A DNA stretch of 11,834 nucleotides from an uncultured Candidatus Nitrosopelagicus sp. (GCA_937896695.1 CALBOT010000158.1:1-11834), one strand, 5' to 3'; positions 1-5,887 are shown, counted from the first letter of the stretch. The notes: generated from the sequence alone by a model not told the origin. Made by a program: numbers and translations.

Positions 1-336
1 CAAAAAACAAAAATCACTGGTTACACAGCACCAGGTAACAAGTACTTTGCAACAAAACAAAGACTTGCATATCACCCAGAAGCCAAAAAATTTGGTACTT
101 GGATTAAAGATACTCCTGCACCACAAACTGAAAAGCCAAAAGAAGCTCCTAAACCAGCTGAATCTAAACCAGAAGCAGGTGGCGGACCACACGCACACGA
201 TGAAAAACCAAAAGCAGATCCTAAAGTTGACGCAGCTGAAAAAGCAAAAGAAGAATACATTGCAAGAATGGCAAAAAAAGGCGCCACTTTACCAAAAGGA
301 TTCATCAAAGACGCTAAAGCAGCTGGTGCACACTAA
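1..336 (+). CDS. GH-tail family protein, 5' end cut by window edge
   Basis: The frame is open from base 1 to a TAA at 334-336, giving the last 111 residues of a longer protein. It starts inside a repeat of the type ITGYTAPGNKYFATKQRLAY, passes through a Pro/Lys/Glu linker, then a GGGPHAHDEKP motif (nt 178-213), a short charged helix-like stretch, and the tail LPKGFIKDAKAAGAH. Bases 1-118 match 2221-2338 of the gene at 1771-2619 with only a handful of differences, and the last 52 codons are colinear without gaps with the small gene at 849-1007. It is therefore a mosaic paralogue of both. No membrane segment is visible. The product is soluble-looking, lysine- and alanine-rich and probably largely disordered. 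I do not recognise a function. The real start lies outside the window; the paralogue suggests a basic N-terminus and coiled coil are missing. Confidence 0.85.
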   Translation, partial: QKTKITGYTAPGNKYFATKQRLAYHPEAKKFGTWIKDTPAPQTEKPKEAPKPAESKPEAGGGPHAHDEKPKADPKVDAAEKAKEEYIARMAKKGATLPKGFIKDAKAAGAH

Positions 337-346
337 TCATTAGTGT
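330..346. repeat. Stop-codon palindrome, copy 1
   Basis: ACACTAATCATTAGTGT is a 17-bp palindrome with a single unpaired centre. The TAA stop of the upstream gene (334-336) lies in its left arm. As RNA it can fold as a 7-bp stem with a UCA loop. It is followed by the T-rich tract at about 362-382. Identical copies lie at 721-737 and 1001-1017. Confidence 0.9.
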
Positions 347-385
347 AATTCTAGAACATTCTTTTTTCTTTTATTTTCTTAAAAC
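347..385 (+). terminator. T-rich terminator after GH-tail gene 1
   Basis: A pyrimidine-rich run (TTCTTTTTTCTTTTATTTTC and beyond, about 361-382) follows the stop-codon palindrome. Archaeal RNA polymerase terminates at such T tracts. The same T-rich string follows the palindrome after the gene at 497-727, so the whole 3' module has been copied or conserved. Confidence 0.55.
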
Positions 386-468
386 ACTTTGAATCATTAT
401 AACATATTTTTTCACCAAAAATATTTTTTCTCAGATTTTGAAACTTACTTTTAGAATTAACATCTGAA

Positions 469-475
469 TTAAATA
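469..475 (+). promoter_or_regulatory. TATA-like box for the gene at 497
   Basis: TTAAATA is centred 25 nt before the ATG at 497, the spacing expected for a leaderless archaeal transcript. No ribosome binding site is seen between the box and the ATG. Confidence 0.5.
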
Positions 476-496
476 CAATCTTTGTAGAGTAACGTC

Positions 497-727
497 ATGG
501 CTGGTCCACATGAACATGACGACAAACCAAAGACTACAAAAAAATCTAAGCCAAAAAAAGCAGCACCAAAAAGAGATGAAAATTTTTGGAGAACTGATGG
601 CGCAAAAGATGAATATGTAGCAGAGTACAAAACTATGGCTAAAGATGGTAAAAGAGGGGCTTCACTATTAGGTCCTCTTCCTGCAAAGTTTGTACCTGAT
701 GCTAAAGCAGGAAACACAGGACACTAA
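497..727 (+). CDS. GH-tail family small basic protein, 76 aa
   Basis: The protein starts MAGPHEHDDKP, so the His-x-His-Asp motif that is internal in the larger paralogues is at the N-terminus here. A very basic Lys/Pro stretch follows (residues about 11-26), then a helix-like GAKDEYVAEYKTMAKDGK segment, and the tail LPAKFVPDAKAGNTGH. The ATG at 497 is chosen because the family motif begins right after it and a TATA-like box is 25 nt upstream. There are no membrane helices or cysteines. It is the most diverged member in protein sequence, yet its stop codon carries the same palindrome as its neighbours. The function is unknown. The histidine cluster and terminal GH could bind metal, but nothing in the sequence proves this. 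Confidence 0.85.
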   Translation: MAGPHEHDDKPKTTKKSKPKKAAPKRDENFWRTDGAKDEYVAEYKTMAKDGKRGASLLGPLPAKFVPDAKAGNTGH

Positions 728-737
728 TCATTAGTGT
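721..737. repeat. Stop-codon palindrome, copy 2
   Basis: This is identical to the 17-bp palindrome at 330-346. The TAA at 725-727 sits in the left arm in the same register, after the codons for the terminal Gly-His. Confidence 0.9.
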
Positions 738-781
738 AAAACAATTTCTTTTTTCTTTTATTTTCTTTAATTTTTTTCTAA
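738..781 (+). terminator. T-rich terminator after GH-tail gene 2
   Basis: After the palindrome comes a run of T with scattered C and A. It includes the same TTCTTTTTTCTTTTATTTTC core seen after the first gene, and then a second T run at about 770-778. It is a likely archaeal poly-T termination zone. Confidence 0.55.
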
Positions 782-818
782 ATTCATATTATATTTTGAA
801 AAAATTTCACATCATTAC

Positions 819-825
819 ATAAATA
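819..825 (+). promoter_or_regulatory. TATA-like box for the gene at 849
   Basis: ATAAATA is centred 27 nt before the ATG at 849. The in-frame ATG at 834 is only about 12 nt from the box, too close to be a start on a transcript made from it. The box therefore helps decide the start. Confidence 0.5.
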
Positions 826-848
826 AATAACCAATGCCATTGCGAATT

Positions 849-1007
849 ATGGGTGGACCACACGCACACGATGAAAAACCTAAGAAAGAGGCTAAAGTTG
901 ACGATGCTGAAGCTGCAAAAGAAGAGTATTCAGCAAAAATGGCAAAAAAAGGCGCCACTTTACCTAAAGGATTCATCAAGGATGCTAAAGCAAATACAGG
1001 ACACTAA
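849..1007 (+). CDS. GH-tail family minimal protein, 52 aa
   Basis: This short gene encodes MGGPHAHDEKP, then a charged helix-like stretch with KEEYSAKMAKKG, then LPKGFIKDAKANTGH and a TAA. It is the family reduced to its two signature motifs and the linker between them. All 52 codons line up without gaps to nt 181-336 of the first gene. The ATG at 849 is preferred over the in-frame ATG at 834 (which would add MPLRI) because the family motif follows it directly and a TATA-like box lies 27 nt upstream. It has no cysteines and no hydrophobic segment. The function is unknown. Reality is supported by conservation of the motifs with three neighbours and by the shared stop-codon palindrome; automated callers could miss it because of its length. 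Confidence 0.85.
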   Translation: MGGPHAHDEKPKKEAKVDDAEAAKEEYSAKMAKKGATLPKGFIKDAKANTGH

Positions 1008-1017
1008 TCATTAGTGT
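1001..1017. repeat. Stop-codon palindrome, copy 3
   Basis: This third identical copy of ACACTAATCATTAGTGT has the TAA at 1005-1007 in the same register. A T-rich tract follows at 1022-1041. Confidence 0.9.
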
Positions 1018-1042
1018 AAAATTCCTTTTTTTCTTTATTTTC
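1018..1042 (+). terminator. T-rich terminator after GH-tail gene 3
   Basis: A tract of mostly T (CCTTTTTTTCTTTATTTTC, about 1024-1042) follows the palindrome directly. It is shorter than the tracts after the first two genes but similar in composition. Confidence 0.5.
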
Positions 1043-1064
1043 AGATCTATAAGATCAGTATGAA

Positions 1065-1071
1065 TTAAATA
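1065..1071 (+). promoter_or_regulatory. TATA-like box for flavodoxin
   Basis: TTAAATA is centred 27 nt before the ATG at 1095. This spacing supports 1095, not the upstream in-frame ATG at 1071 that overlaps the box itself, as the flavodoxin start. Confidence 0.55.
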
Positions 1072-1094
1072 TGAATAGGATGCCGTTTTTTTTA

Positions 1095-1649
1095 ATGACA
1101 ATCGGTCTTTATTTTGGTACTCAAACTGGTAAAACTGAAACAGTTTGTGGTATAATCAAAGAACAACTAGGCGATGCAGTAGCAAATGCTAAAGATGTAA
1201 CCGAAAGTGACTTGGCAGACTTTGCCGGTTTAGACGGTCTCATATGTGGCATTCCTACTTGGAATACTGGAGCCGAAGAATTAAGATCTGGAACAGCTTG
1301 GGATGACCTATTAGAAAAAATTGGTGCATTAGATCTCAAAGGAAAACCAGTCGCAATATTTGGCTTAGGTGACTCTGTTGGCTATGGACAAGATTATGTC
1401 GATGCAATGGAAGAACTACACAGATATTTCGAAAAAGCAGGTGCAAAAATGGTCGGATATGTTAGCCTTGATGGCTATGATCAATTTACTAGTTCAAGAT
1501 GTTTAATCCCACATCTCAATGAGATTACAGCACCAGAAGATGGTGAAATGTTTTGTGGACTTCCTGTCGATGAAGACAGTGAAAACGAAAAAACAGCAGA
1601 ACGAGTAGAGAACTGGTGTGCTCAGCTTAAAAAAGAAATGGGAATATAG
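1095..1649 (+). CDS. Long-chain flavodoxin, 184 aa
   Basis: This is an FMN electron carrier, likely replacing ferredoxin when iron is short. The phosphate-binding loop TQTGKTE is at residues 9-15. PTWNTG with W56 and the GLGDSVGYGQDY segment with Y97 give the two aromatic residues that usually stack on FMN. The loop after W56 reads AEELRSGTAWDD, longer than the short cyanobacterial version and close, from memory, to red-algal and diatom flavodoxins. The long-chain C-terminal part (DGYDQF to FCGLPVDED) carries roughly ten extra residues rich in Pro/Glu (CLIPHLNEITAPEDGE). The start at 1095 is chosen because flavodoxins begin directly with the first strand (MTIGLYFGTQTG) and a TATA box is 27 nt upstream. 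Starting at 1071 would add eight residues with no family counterpart. It is transcribed alone between members of the GH-tail family. The family call is secure; the redox partner is unknown. Confidence 0.95.
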   Translation: MTIGLYFGTQTGKTETVCGIIKEQLGDAVANAKDVTESDLADFAGLDGLICGIPTWNTGAEELRSGTAWDDLLEKIGALDLKGKPVAIFGLGDSVGYGQDYVDAMEELHRYFEKAGAKMVGYVSLDGYDQFTSSRCLIPHLNEITAPEDGEMFCGLPVDEDSENEKTAERVENWCAQLKKEMGI

Positions 1650-1770
1650 AAATTCTACTATCCTCATTACAACTCCTTTTTTCAAATTTTTACAAATTTT
1701 TGTATATTTTTTTGGAAAAATTTTATGCTGTTACAAAATGCACATAAGCAACTAATTCCCTATTCCACCA

Positions 1771-2619
1771 ATGACGACATCTAAAAAGCGTACAACACGC
1801 AAAACTACAACAAAACGTAAATCCACATCTTCAAGAACAACAAAAGCTGATTTGGAAGCAAAGATTGCTGAATTAGAAAAGCGATTATCAAGTCTTGCTG
1901 ATGGTGCTGAATCAAAACCAGCTCCAAAGGAAGCTCCAAAACCAGCTCCAAAAGAAGCTCCAAAACCAGCTGAAACTAAAAAACCAGAAGGCGGTGGCGG
2001 CCCACATGCACACGATGAAAAACCTGCAGATAAAGCACCACCAAAACCTACTGAGAAAGTACCTTCTGTTCCACTTCATGAAAGATTCCGTGAAATTCCA
2101 ACCGGAAACTGGAACACACAAAAAGTTGCAATAACTGGTTTCACTGCAGCAAGTAACAGATACTTTGGAAGTAGAGCACTTGTAGCACAAACAAATGTCA
2201 CACCATCCAACTGGAATGATCAAAAAACAAAAATCACTGGTTACACAGCACCAGGTAACAAGTACTTTGCAACAAGACAAAGACTTGCATATCATCCAGA
2301 AGCCAAAAAATTTGGTACTTGGATTAATGATGCTCCTGTTGGTGAACAAACAAAATCTGCTCCACCTCCACCACAAAAATCTGAACCTCAGGTGAGTGCT
2401 GGAAGTACATCTGATGGAAAATCAAAACAAGAAAAACTTGAAGATTATGAGAAAGATTACTTGGCACGTCTAGAACAGAAAAAAATTGATGATGCAAAAG
2501 CCGCAGCCGAGGCAGCAAAAGCCAAAGCAGCAGCTGCAGCAACAAAAGCACAATCTAATAGAGGTTCATTACCTAAAGGTTTTGGACCTGAAGGTGCTAA
2601 AGCAAACACTGGACACTAA
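1771..2619 (+). CDS. GH-tail family large multidomain protein, 282 aa
   Basis: I do not recognise this protein. In order it shows: a very basic Thr/Lys/Arg/Ser N-terminus (residues 1-24) like a nucleic-acid-binding tail; a short heptad-type coiled coil (ADLEAKIAELEKRLSSL, about 26-42); an APKEAPKP linker with a 24-nt tandem duplication; GGGGPHAHDEKP; two 34-residue repeats at 113-146 and 147-180, each starting NWNxQKxxITGxT and containing N(R/K)YF; a Pro/Gln-rich linker; an Ala/Lys-rich helix (about 215-265); and the tail LPKGFGPEGAKANTGH. It has no cysteine, signal peptide or membrane helix. The ATG follows a weak TATA-like ACATAAG about 26 nt upstream. Unlike its three relatives it lacks the stop-codon palindrome, though it keeps GGACACTAA. 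It converges on the peroxiredoxin gene 17 bp away. The layout suggests a soluble, self-associating scaffold, possibly binding DNA or RNA; that is inference only. Confidence 0.9.
   Translation: MTTSKKRTTRKTTTKRKSTSSRTTKADLEAKIAELEKRLSSLADGAESKPAPKEAPKPAPKEAPKPAETKKPEGGGGPHAHDEKPADKAPPKPTEKVPSVPLHERFREIPTGNWNTQKVAITGFTAASNRYFGSRALVAQTNVTPSNWNDQKTKITGYTAPGNKYFATRQRLAYHPEAKKFGTWINDAPVGEQTKSAPPPPQKSEPQVSAGSTSDGKSKQEKLEDYEKDYLARLEQKKIDDAKAAAEAAKAKAAAAATKAQSNRGSLPKGFGPEGAKANTGH
1918..1965 (+). repeat. 24-nt in-frame tandem duplication (PAPKEAPK x2)
   Basis: Two adjacent 24-nt units encode Pro-Ala-Pro-Lys-Glu-Ala-Pro-Lys. They differ at one silent position, AAG against AAA. A partial third unit (CCAGCTGAA) follows. 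It lengthens the linker between the coiled coil and the GGGGPHAHD motif. Confidence 0.85.
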
Positions 2620-2636
2620 ACGCCTTTACTCTTCTT

Positions 2637-3095
2637 TTATTTTTGAAAAGCTTCTAGGACTTCTTTTGCATGTCCCTTTGGTTTCACCTTAGGAAAAACT
2701 TTGAAAATTTTACCTTTTTCGTTTACTAAAAATGTACTTCTGTTTATTCCCATAAATTCACGTCCCATGAATTTTTTTAATCCCCAAACCCCGAATTTTT
2801 TACAAACTTCTGTCTCTACATCAGCAAGTAAAATGTAAGGTATGTTCATTTTGTCACAAAATTTTCTATGTGATGTTACGTCATCTTTACTTATTCCTAC
2901 AATTTCTATTCCAGCTTTTTTAAATTTTTTATAATCTTTTGAAAACTCATCTGCTTCTGTTGTACATCCTGGTGTAAAGTCTCTTGGATAAAAATACACA
3001 ACATACTTTTGTCCTTTCAATTGTGATGATTTTACTAGATTTCCATCCGCATCTTCTAATTGAAATTTTGGTACTGTTTCTCCTTCTTCGATCAT
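2637..3095 (-). CDS. bcp: Peroxiredoxin, PrxQ/Bcp type, 152 aa
   Basis: This thiol peroxidase reduces hydrogen peroxide and organic peroxides in the cytoplasm. The active-site segment is PRDFTPGCTTEADEF with the peroxidatic cysteine at C44, and the usual Thr and Pro of the PxxxTxxC motif are present. No cysteine lies five residues after C44, where E. coli Bcp has its resolving cysteine. C80 in HRKFCDKM is 36 residues downstream, the spacing known for the PrxQ class whose resolving cysteine is in helix 3. C98 is a third cysteine. The ATG at 3095 is chosen over the TTG three codons upstream because a TATA-like box on this strand (3118-3124) is 26 nt from it. The gene is divergent from the aquaporin gene and converges on the large GH-tail gene. 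The family is certain; the gene symbol is by family only. Confidence 0.95.
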   Translation of the reverse strand: MIEEGETVPKFQLEDADGNLVKSSQLKGQKYVVYFYPRDFTPGCTTEADEFSKDYKKFKKAGIEIVGISKDDVTSHRKFCDKMNIPYILLADVETEVCKKFGVWGLKKFMGREFMGINRSTFLVNEKGKIFKVFPKVKPKGHAKEVLEAFQK

Positions 3096-3117
3096 ATTTT
3101 TCAATTAGTTTTTCCAG

Positions 3118-3124
3118 ATAAATA
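3118..3124 (-). promoter_or_regulatory. TATA-like box for peroxiredoxin
   Basis: On the minus strand the bases read TATTTAT, centred 26 nt before the ATG at 3095. Together with the box at 3153-3159 it forms a compact divergent promoter region of 87 bp. Confidence 0.5.
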
Positions 3125-3152
3125 TTCTTTGAGAAAAAATTGACTAGAATGT

Positions 3153-3159
3153 TTTATAT
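3153..3159 (+). promoter_or_regulatory. TATA-like box for aquaporin
   Basis: TTTATAT is centred 27 nt before the ATG at 3183, which implies a leaderless transcript. It is one of the clearest boxes in the window. Confidence 0.6.
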
Positions 3160-3182
3160 GGATAAAATATTCGAAATCGAAT

Positions 3183-3896
3183 ATGGTTAATCCACGAGCA
3201 TGGCTTGCAGAAGCAATTGCAACATTTGGTTTAGTATTCTTTGGACCATTATCTGTAATCCTATCTGCAGCATGGTATGGTGATGGATTATCAACCGAAG
3301 CAATAATTTTCATTTCACTTGGTCACGGTGGAATTATCGTTCTAATGGTTTATGCATTTGGACATATTTCTGGTGCGCATATCAATCCCGCAGTTACAAT
3401 TCCTATGATGATTACCAAAAAAATTGATGTTAAAAATGGAATTGGATACATTTTATTCCAAATCATGGGTGCAATTGTCGCTACTTTGTCATTACAAGCA
3501 CTATTTCCAGAAATCGGCAAAAAGGTATTCTGGGGTGCTCATGGAGGTCCTAGTGAATTAATCGGAAACAGTATGATGTCTGGGTTAGTAATTGAAATAA
3601 TTTTGACATTCTTCTTAGTGGTTGTAATCTATATGGTTGCAGTTCACACAAAAGCACCAAAACAAATCTACGGTGGTGCAATAGGTGGAATGGTGTTCTT
3701 ACTTCACTTAGTAGGTGTACCATTAACAGGTGCATCAATGAATCCGGCACGTTCATTTTCACCAGCAGTTGTATCTGGTGATGCAGGTTTGTGGGAAGTT
3801 CAATGGCTATATTGGGTAGGACCAATCATTGGTGGTATAATTGCAGGTGTGGTAATGAATTACTTGTACGTTAAACCAGCTGAAAAAGAAGCATAA
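3183..3896 (+). CDS. Aquaporin (MIP family channel), 237 aa
   Basis: This is a membrane channel for water or small neutral solutes. Both half-helix signatures are intact: GAHINPAVT (NPA at 68-70) and GASMNPARS (NPA at 187-189). Six hydrophobic helices are visible and the length is normal. Aligned by eye to E. coli AqpZ, the four aromatic/Arg filter positions are H48, H175, A184 and R190. AqpZ has Phe, His, Thr and Arg there. His at the first position is typical of plant tonoplast aquaporins, some of which pass ammonia, while His at the second is typical of water-specific channels. Another histidine, H120, is in the extracellular loop (WGAHGGP). It is probably monocistronic, from a TATA box at 3153-3159. 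The substrate is not settled by sequence; ammonia permeability is possible but unproven. Confidence 0.95.
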   Translation: MVNPRAWLAEAIATFGLVFFGPLSVILSAAWYGDGLSTEAIIFISLGHGGIIVLMVYAFGHISGAHINPAVTIPMMITKKIDVKNGIGYILFQIMGAIVATLSLQALFPEIGKKVFWGAHGGPSELIGNSMMSGLVIEIILTFFLVVVIYMVAVHTKAPKQIYGGAIGGMVFLLHLVGVPLTGASMNPARSFSPAVVSGDAGLWEVQWLYWVGPIIGGIIAGVVMNYLYVKPAEKEA

Positions 3897-3939
3897 CTCT
3901 TTTCCAAACGTTTTTAACAATTTTTCCAAGTAAATTATT

Positions 3940-4014
3940 GGGTTCGTAGCTCAGCATGGATAGAGCGAGTGCTTGCGGAGCATTAGGTCGGGGGTTCGAA
4001 TCCCTTCGGATCCG
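3940..4014 (+). tRNA. tRNA-Arg (anticodon GCG)
   Basis: A full cloverleaf folds by hand. The acceptor stem GGGTTCG (3940-3946) pairs with CGGATCC (4007-4013) through two G-U pairs. The D stem is GCTC/GAGC. The anticodon stem AGTGC/GCATT closes the loop TTGCGGA with anticodon GCG at 3975-3977. The T stem GGGGG/CCCTT closes the loop TTCGAAT. The discriminator is G4014 and the CCA end is not encoded. It reads CGC (Arg) and has C35, an arginine identity base. There is no intron. A weak T-rich promoter element (TTTTTAA, 3911-3917) is about 26 nt upstream. Confidence 0.95.
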
Positions 4015-4095
4015 TTCTAAATTCTATGAAGAAATTACGGCAAAAATTACCTAAAAACAAAATATCTATGTATTTTTTTGGTAGAATAATATTAC

Positions 4096-4102
4096 TTTAA
4101 AT
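4096..4102 (+). promoter_or_regulatory. TATA-like box for nadA
   Basis: TTTAAAT is centred 28 nt before the ATG at 4127. The rest of the 112-bp gap between tRNA-Arg and nadA (4015-4126) is AT-rich and shows a T run at 4073-4079 but no other recognisable element. Confidence 0.5.
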
Positions 4103-4126
4103 GATTTTCGAGATGGAATATTTCGG

Positions 4127-5062
4127 ATGTTAAAAGATAAGATTGAAGAGTTAAAAAAAGAAAAGAATGTAGTAATTCTTGCACATAATTATGAAATTCC
4201 TGAAGTCCAGGACATAGCTGATTTTGTTGGTGACTCATTAGGACTAGCACGTCAGGCTGCAAAAACTCCTCATAAAACAATTTTGTTTTGCGGTGTACAT
4301 TTCATGGCTGAAACTGCAGCAATAATTAGCCCTGAAAAAAAAGTACTCATACCTGATGTCAATGCGGGTTGTTCATTATCTGATTCAATAAACCTTGAAC
4401 AGTTAAAAAAATGGAAATCAGAACATCCAGATGCAATTGCAGTTGGTTATGTAAACACTACTGCTGAAATAAAATCTGAATTAGATTACTGTTGTACATC
4501 ATCAAACGCTGTAAATGTTGTAAAAGCAATTCCAGATGACAAAGAAATTCTTTTCTTACCTGACATGTTCTTAGGATCTTTTGTCGCAAAAACAACTGGT
4601 AGAAAAAATATGTTAATCTGGGCTGGAGAATGCCATGTTCATGCAGGTATTACTCCTGATCATGTAAAAGAAAAATTAAACTCACTTGCAAATGCAGAAT
4701 TTTTAATTCACCCTGAATGCAGCTGTACCACTCCTATGATGTATGATGTTGCAAATGGAAGTTATGATGCTAATCAAGTGCAAATTCTATCTACTGAAGG
4801 AATGATGAATCACGTAAAAAGTTCAAAATCAAACCAATTTGTGGTTGCCACTGAAACAGGTATCTTATATCGAATGAAGAAACAAAATCCAGACAAAAAA
4901 TTCATTCCTGCATCTGAAAAAGCAGAATGTGAATACATGAAAATGATTACACTAGAAAAAGTCTATGATTCTCTATTAAATGACAAAAATGTAGTTACTG
5001 TTCCAAAAGAAACTGCAGATAAGGCTAGATTGGCAATTGAAAGAATGCTTGCAATCAGTTAA
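4127..5062 (+). CDS. nadA: Quinolinate synthase NadA, 311 aa
   Basis: NadA condenses iminoaspartate with dihydroxyacetone phosphate to make quinolinate for de novo NAD synthesis. It is a cytoplasmic [4Fe-4S] enzyme. The three cluster cysteines are C82 (NAGCSL), C169 (WAGECHVH) and C268 (EKAECEYM), matching the usual spacing. The substrate-binding AHNYEIPEVQDIADFVGDS segment (19-37) and PECSCTTPM (196-204) are intact. Length is normal. The ATG follows a TATA box by 28 nt, and the nearby ATG at 4113 is out of frame. The last four bases, TTAA, are shared with the stop of nadC on the other strand. No aspartate oxidase or aspartate dehydrogenase is in the window, so the iminoaspartate source is encoded elsewhere. 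Confidence 0.98.
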   Translation: MLKDKIEELKKEKNVVILAHNYEIPEVQDIADFVGDSLGLARQAAKTPHKTILFCGVHFMAETAAIISPEKKVLIPDVNAGCSLSDSINLEQLKKWKSEHPDAIAVGYVNTTAEIKSELDYCCTSSNAVNVVKAIPDDKEILFLPDMFLGSFVAKTTGRKNMLIWAGECHVHAGITPDHVKEKLNSLANAEFLIHPECSCTTPMMYDVANGSYDANQVQILSTEGMMNHVKSSKSNQFVVATETGILYRMKKQNPDKKFIPASEKAECEYMKMITLEKVYDSLLNDKNVVTVPKETADKARLAIERMLAIS

Positions 5063-5886
5063 GAAATTTCTAAACTCAAATCTATACCGTCAACTGAATT
5101 AGTTATACTTCCAACAGATATCATATCCACATTTGTTTCGGCATATTTTGTAATATTTTTTGAATTAATTCTCCCTGATGCCTCCAATGTAACTTTATTT
5201 CTTAATTTAAGTTCAGATAATTTCTTTATGGTTTTCTTAATTTGATTTGGAGAAAAATTATCTAGCATTATGATGTCTGCACCTATTTCTGCACACAAAA
5301 TTGCATCGTTTAGTGTCTCTACTTCAATCTCAATTTTACCTCTAGTTTTTTTTGCTTTTCTTAAAACATCTTCAATTGATTTTTCTACTGCCAAATGATT
5401 ATCTTTAATCATAATCATCTCATTGAGAGTCATTCTGTGTTTTTCCCCGCCACCAATTTTTACTGCTTCTTTATCAAAAAATCTTAAACCTGGGGCAGTT
5501 TTTCTTGTAGCAAAAACTTTGGATTTTGAACCTGTAGATTTGACGAGTTTTTTGAGATTGTTTGTCTGTGTTGCAATTCCACACATTCTTGAGAGAAGAT
5601 TTAATGCAGTTCTTTCACATGTTAAAACATCTCCAGCATTACCAATTATTTCTAAAATAGTTTGATTTGGCTTTGCTATTTTTCCATCATGTTTGAGAAT
5701 TTTTGTCTTACATTTTTTTAATGCGAAAATTTCCTTTGCATGCTTTGTACCTGCAACAACAGTTTGTTCTCTAGTTATTATTCTTGCAACAATTTTTTGT
5801 TTTGTTAATAATTTACTTGTGATGTCGCCTTTTGAAACATCTTCATCTAAAAATCGTTTTAATTCTCTTTTTGGAGAATATTTCAA
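5059..5886 (-). CDS. nadC: Nicotinate-nucleotide pyrophosphorylase NadC, 275 aa
   Basis: NadC converts quinolinate and PRPP to nicotinate mononucleotide, the step directly after NadA. Recognisable blocks are RFLDEDVSKGDITS (11-24), ERTALNLLSRMCGIAT in the middle, ATRKTAPGLRFFDKEAV, then GGGEKHRMTLNEMIMIKDNH with the basic PRPP-binding residues, and later EVETL, IMLDN, LEASGRI and SVGSIT. Length is normal for the family. The start is a TTG at 5886; the in-frame stop at 5893-5895 allows no useful upstream start and the next ATG is deep in the protein. AGGT at 5895-5898, eight bases before the TTG, is a plausible ribosome binding site. It is third in an rpo7-spt4-nadC operon, one base after the spt4 stop, so translational coupling is likely. 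Confidence 0.96.
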   Translation of the reverse strand: MKYSPKRELKRFLDEDVSKGDITSKLLTKQKIVARIITREQTVVAGTKHAKEIFALKKCKTKILKHDGKIAKPNQTILEIIGNAGDVLTCERTALNLLSRMCGIATQTNNLKKLVKSTGSKSKVFATRKTAPGLRFFDKEAVKIGGGEKHRMTLNEMIMIKDNHLAVEKSIEDVLRKAKKTRGKIEIEVETLNDAILCAEIGADIIMLDNFSPNQIKKTIKKLSELKLRNKVTLEASGRINSKNITKYAETNVDMISVGSITNSVDGIDLSLEIS

Positions 5887-5887
5887 T

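Noticed and set aside
834..848. Earlier in-frame ATG for the 52-aa gene
   Set aside because: It is only about 12 nt from the TATA-like box and puts MPLRI before the family motif that otherwise follows the start directly.
849..866. N-terminal ATCUN copper site in MGGPHAHD
   Set aside because: After Met removal the histidine is fourth, not third, and a proline precedes it, so the classical motif is not met. Other metal binding stays possible.
330..1017. CRISPR-like array from three identical palindromes
   Set aside because: The spacing is irregular (hundreds of bases), the intervals are genes, and no cas gene is present.
1071..1094. Earlier ATG for flavodoxin
   Set aside because: It overlaps the TATA-like box, adds residues before the first flavodoxin strand, and 1095 has ideal promoter spacing.
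1912..2376. A 154-codon minus-strand frame rich in Trp, Cys and Phe
   Set aside because: It is the antisense of the large GH-tail gene. Its composition comes from Pro/Lys/Ala codons read backwards, and it has no start context or family features.
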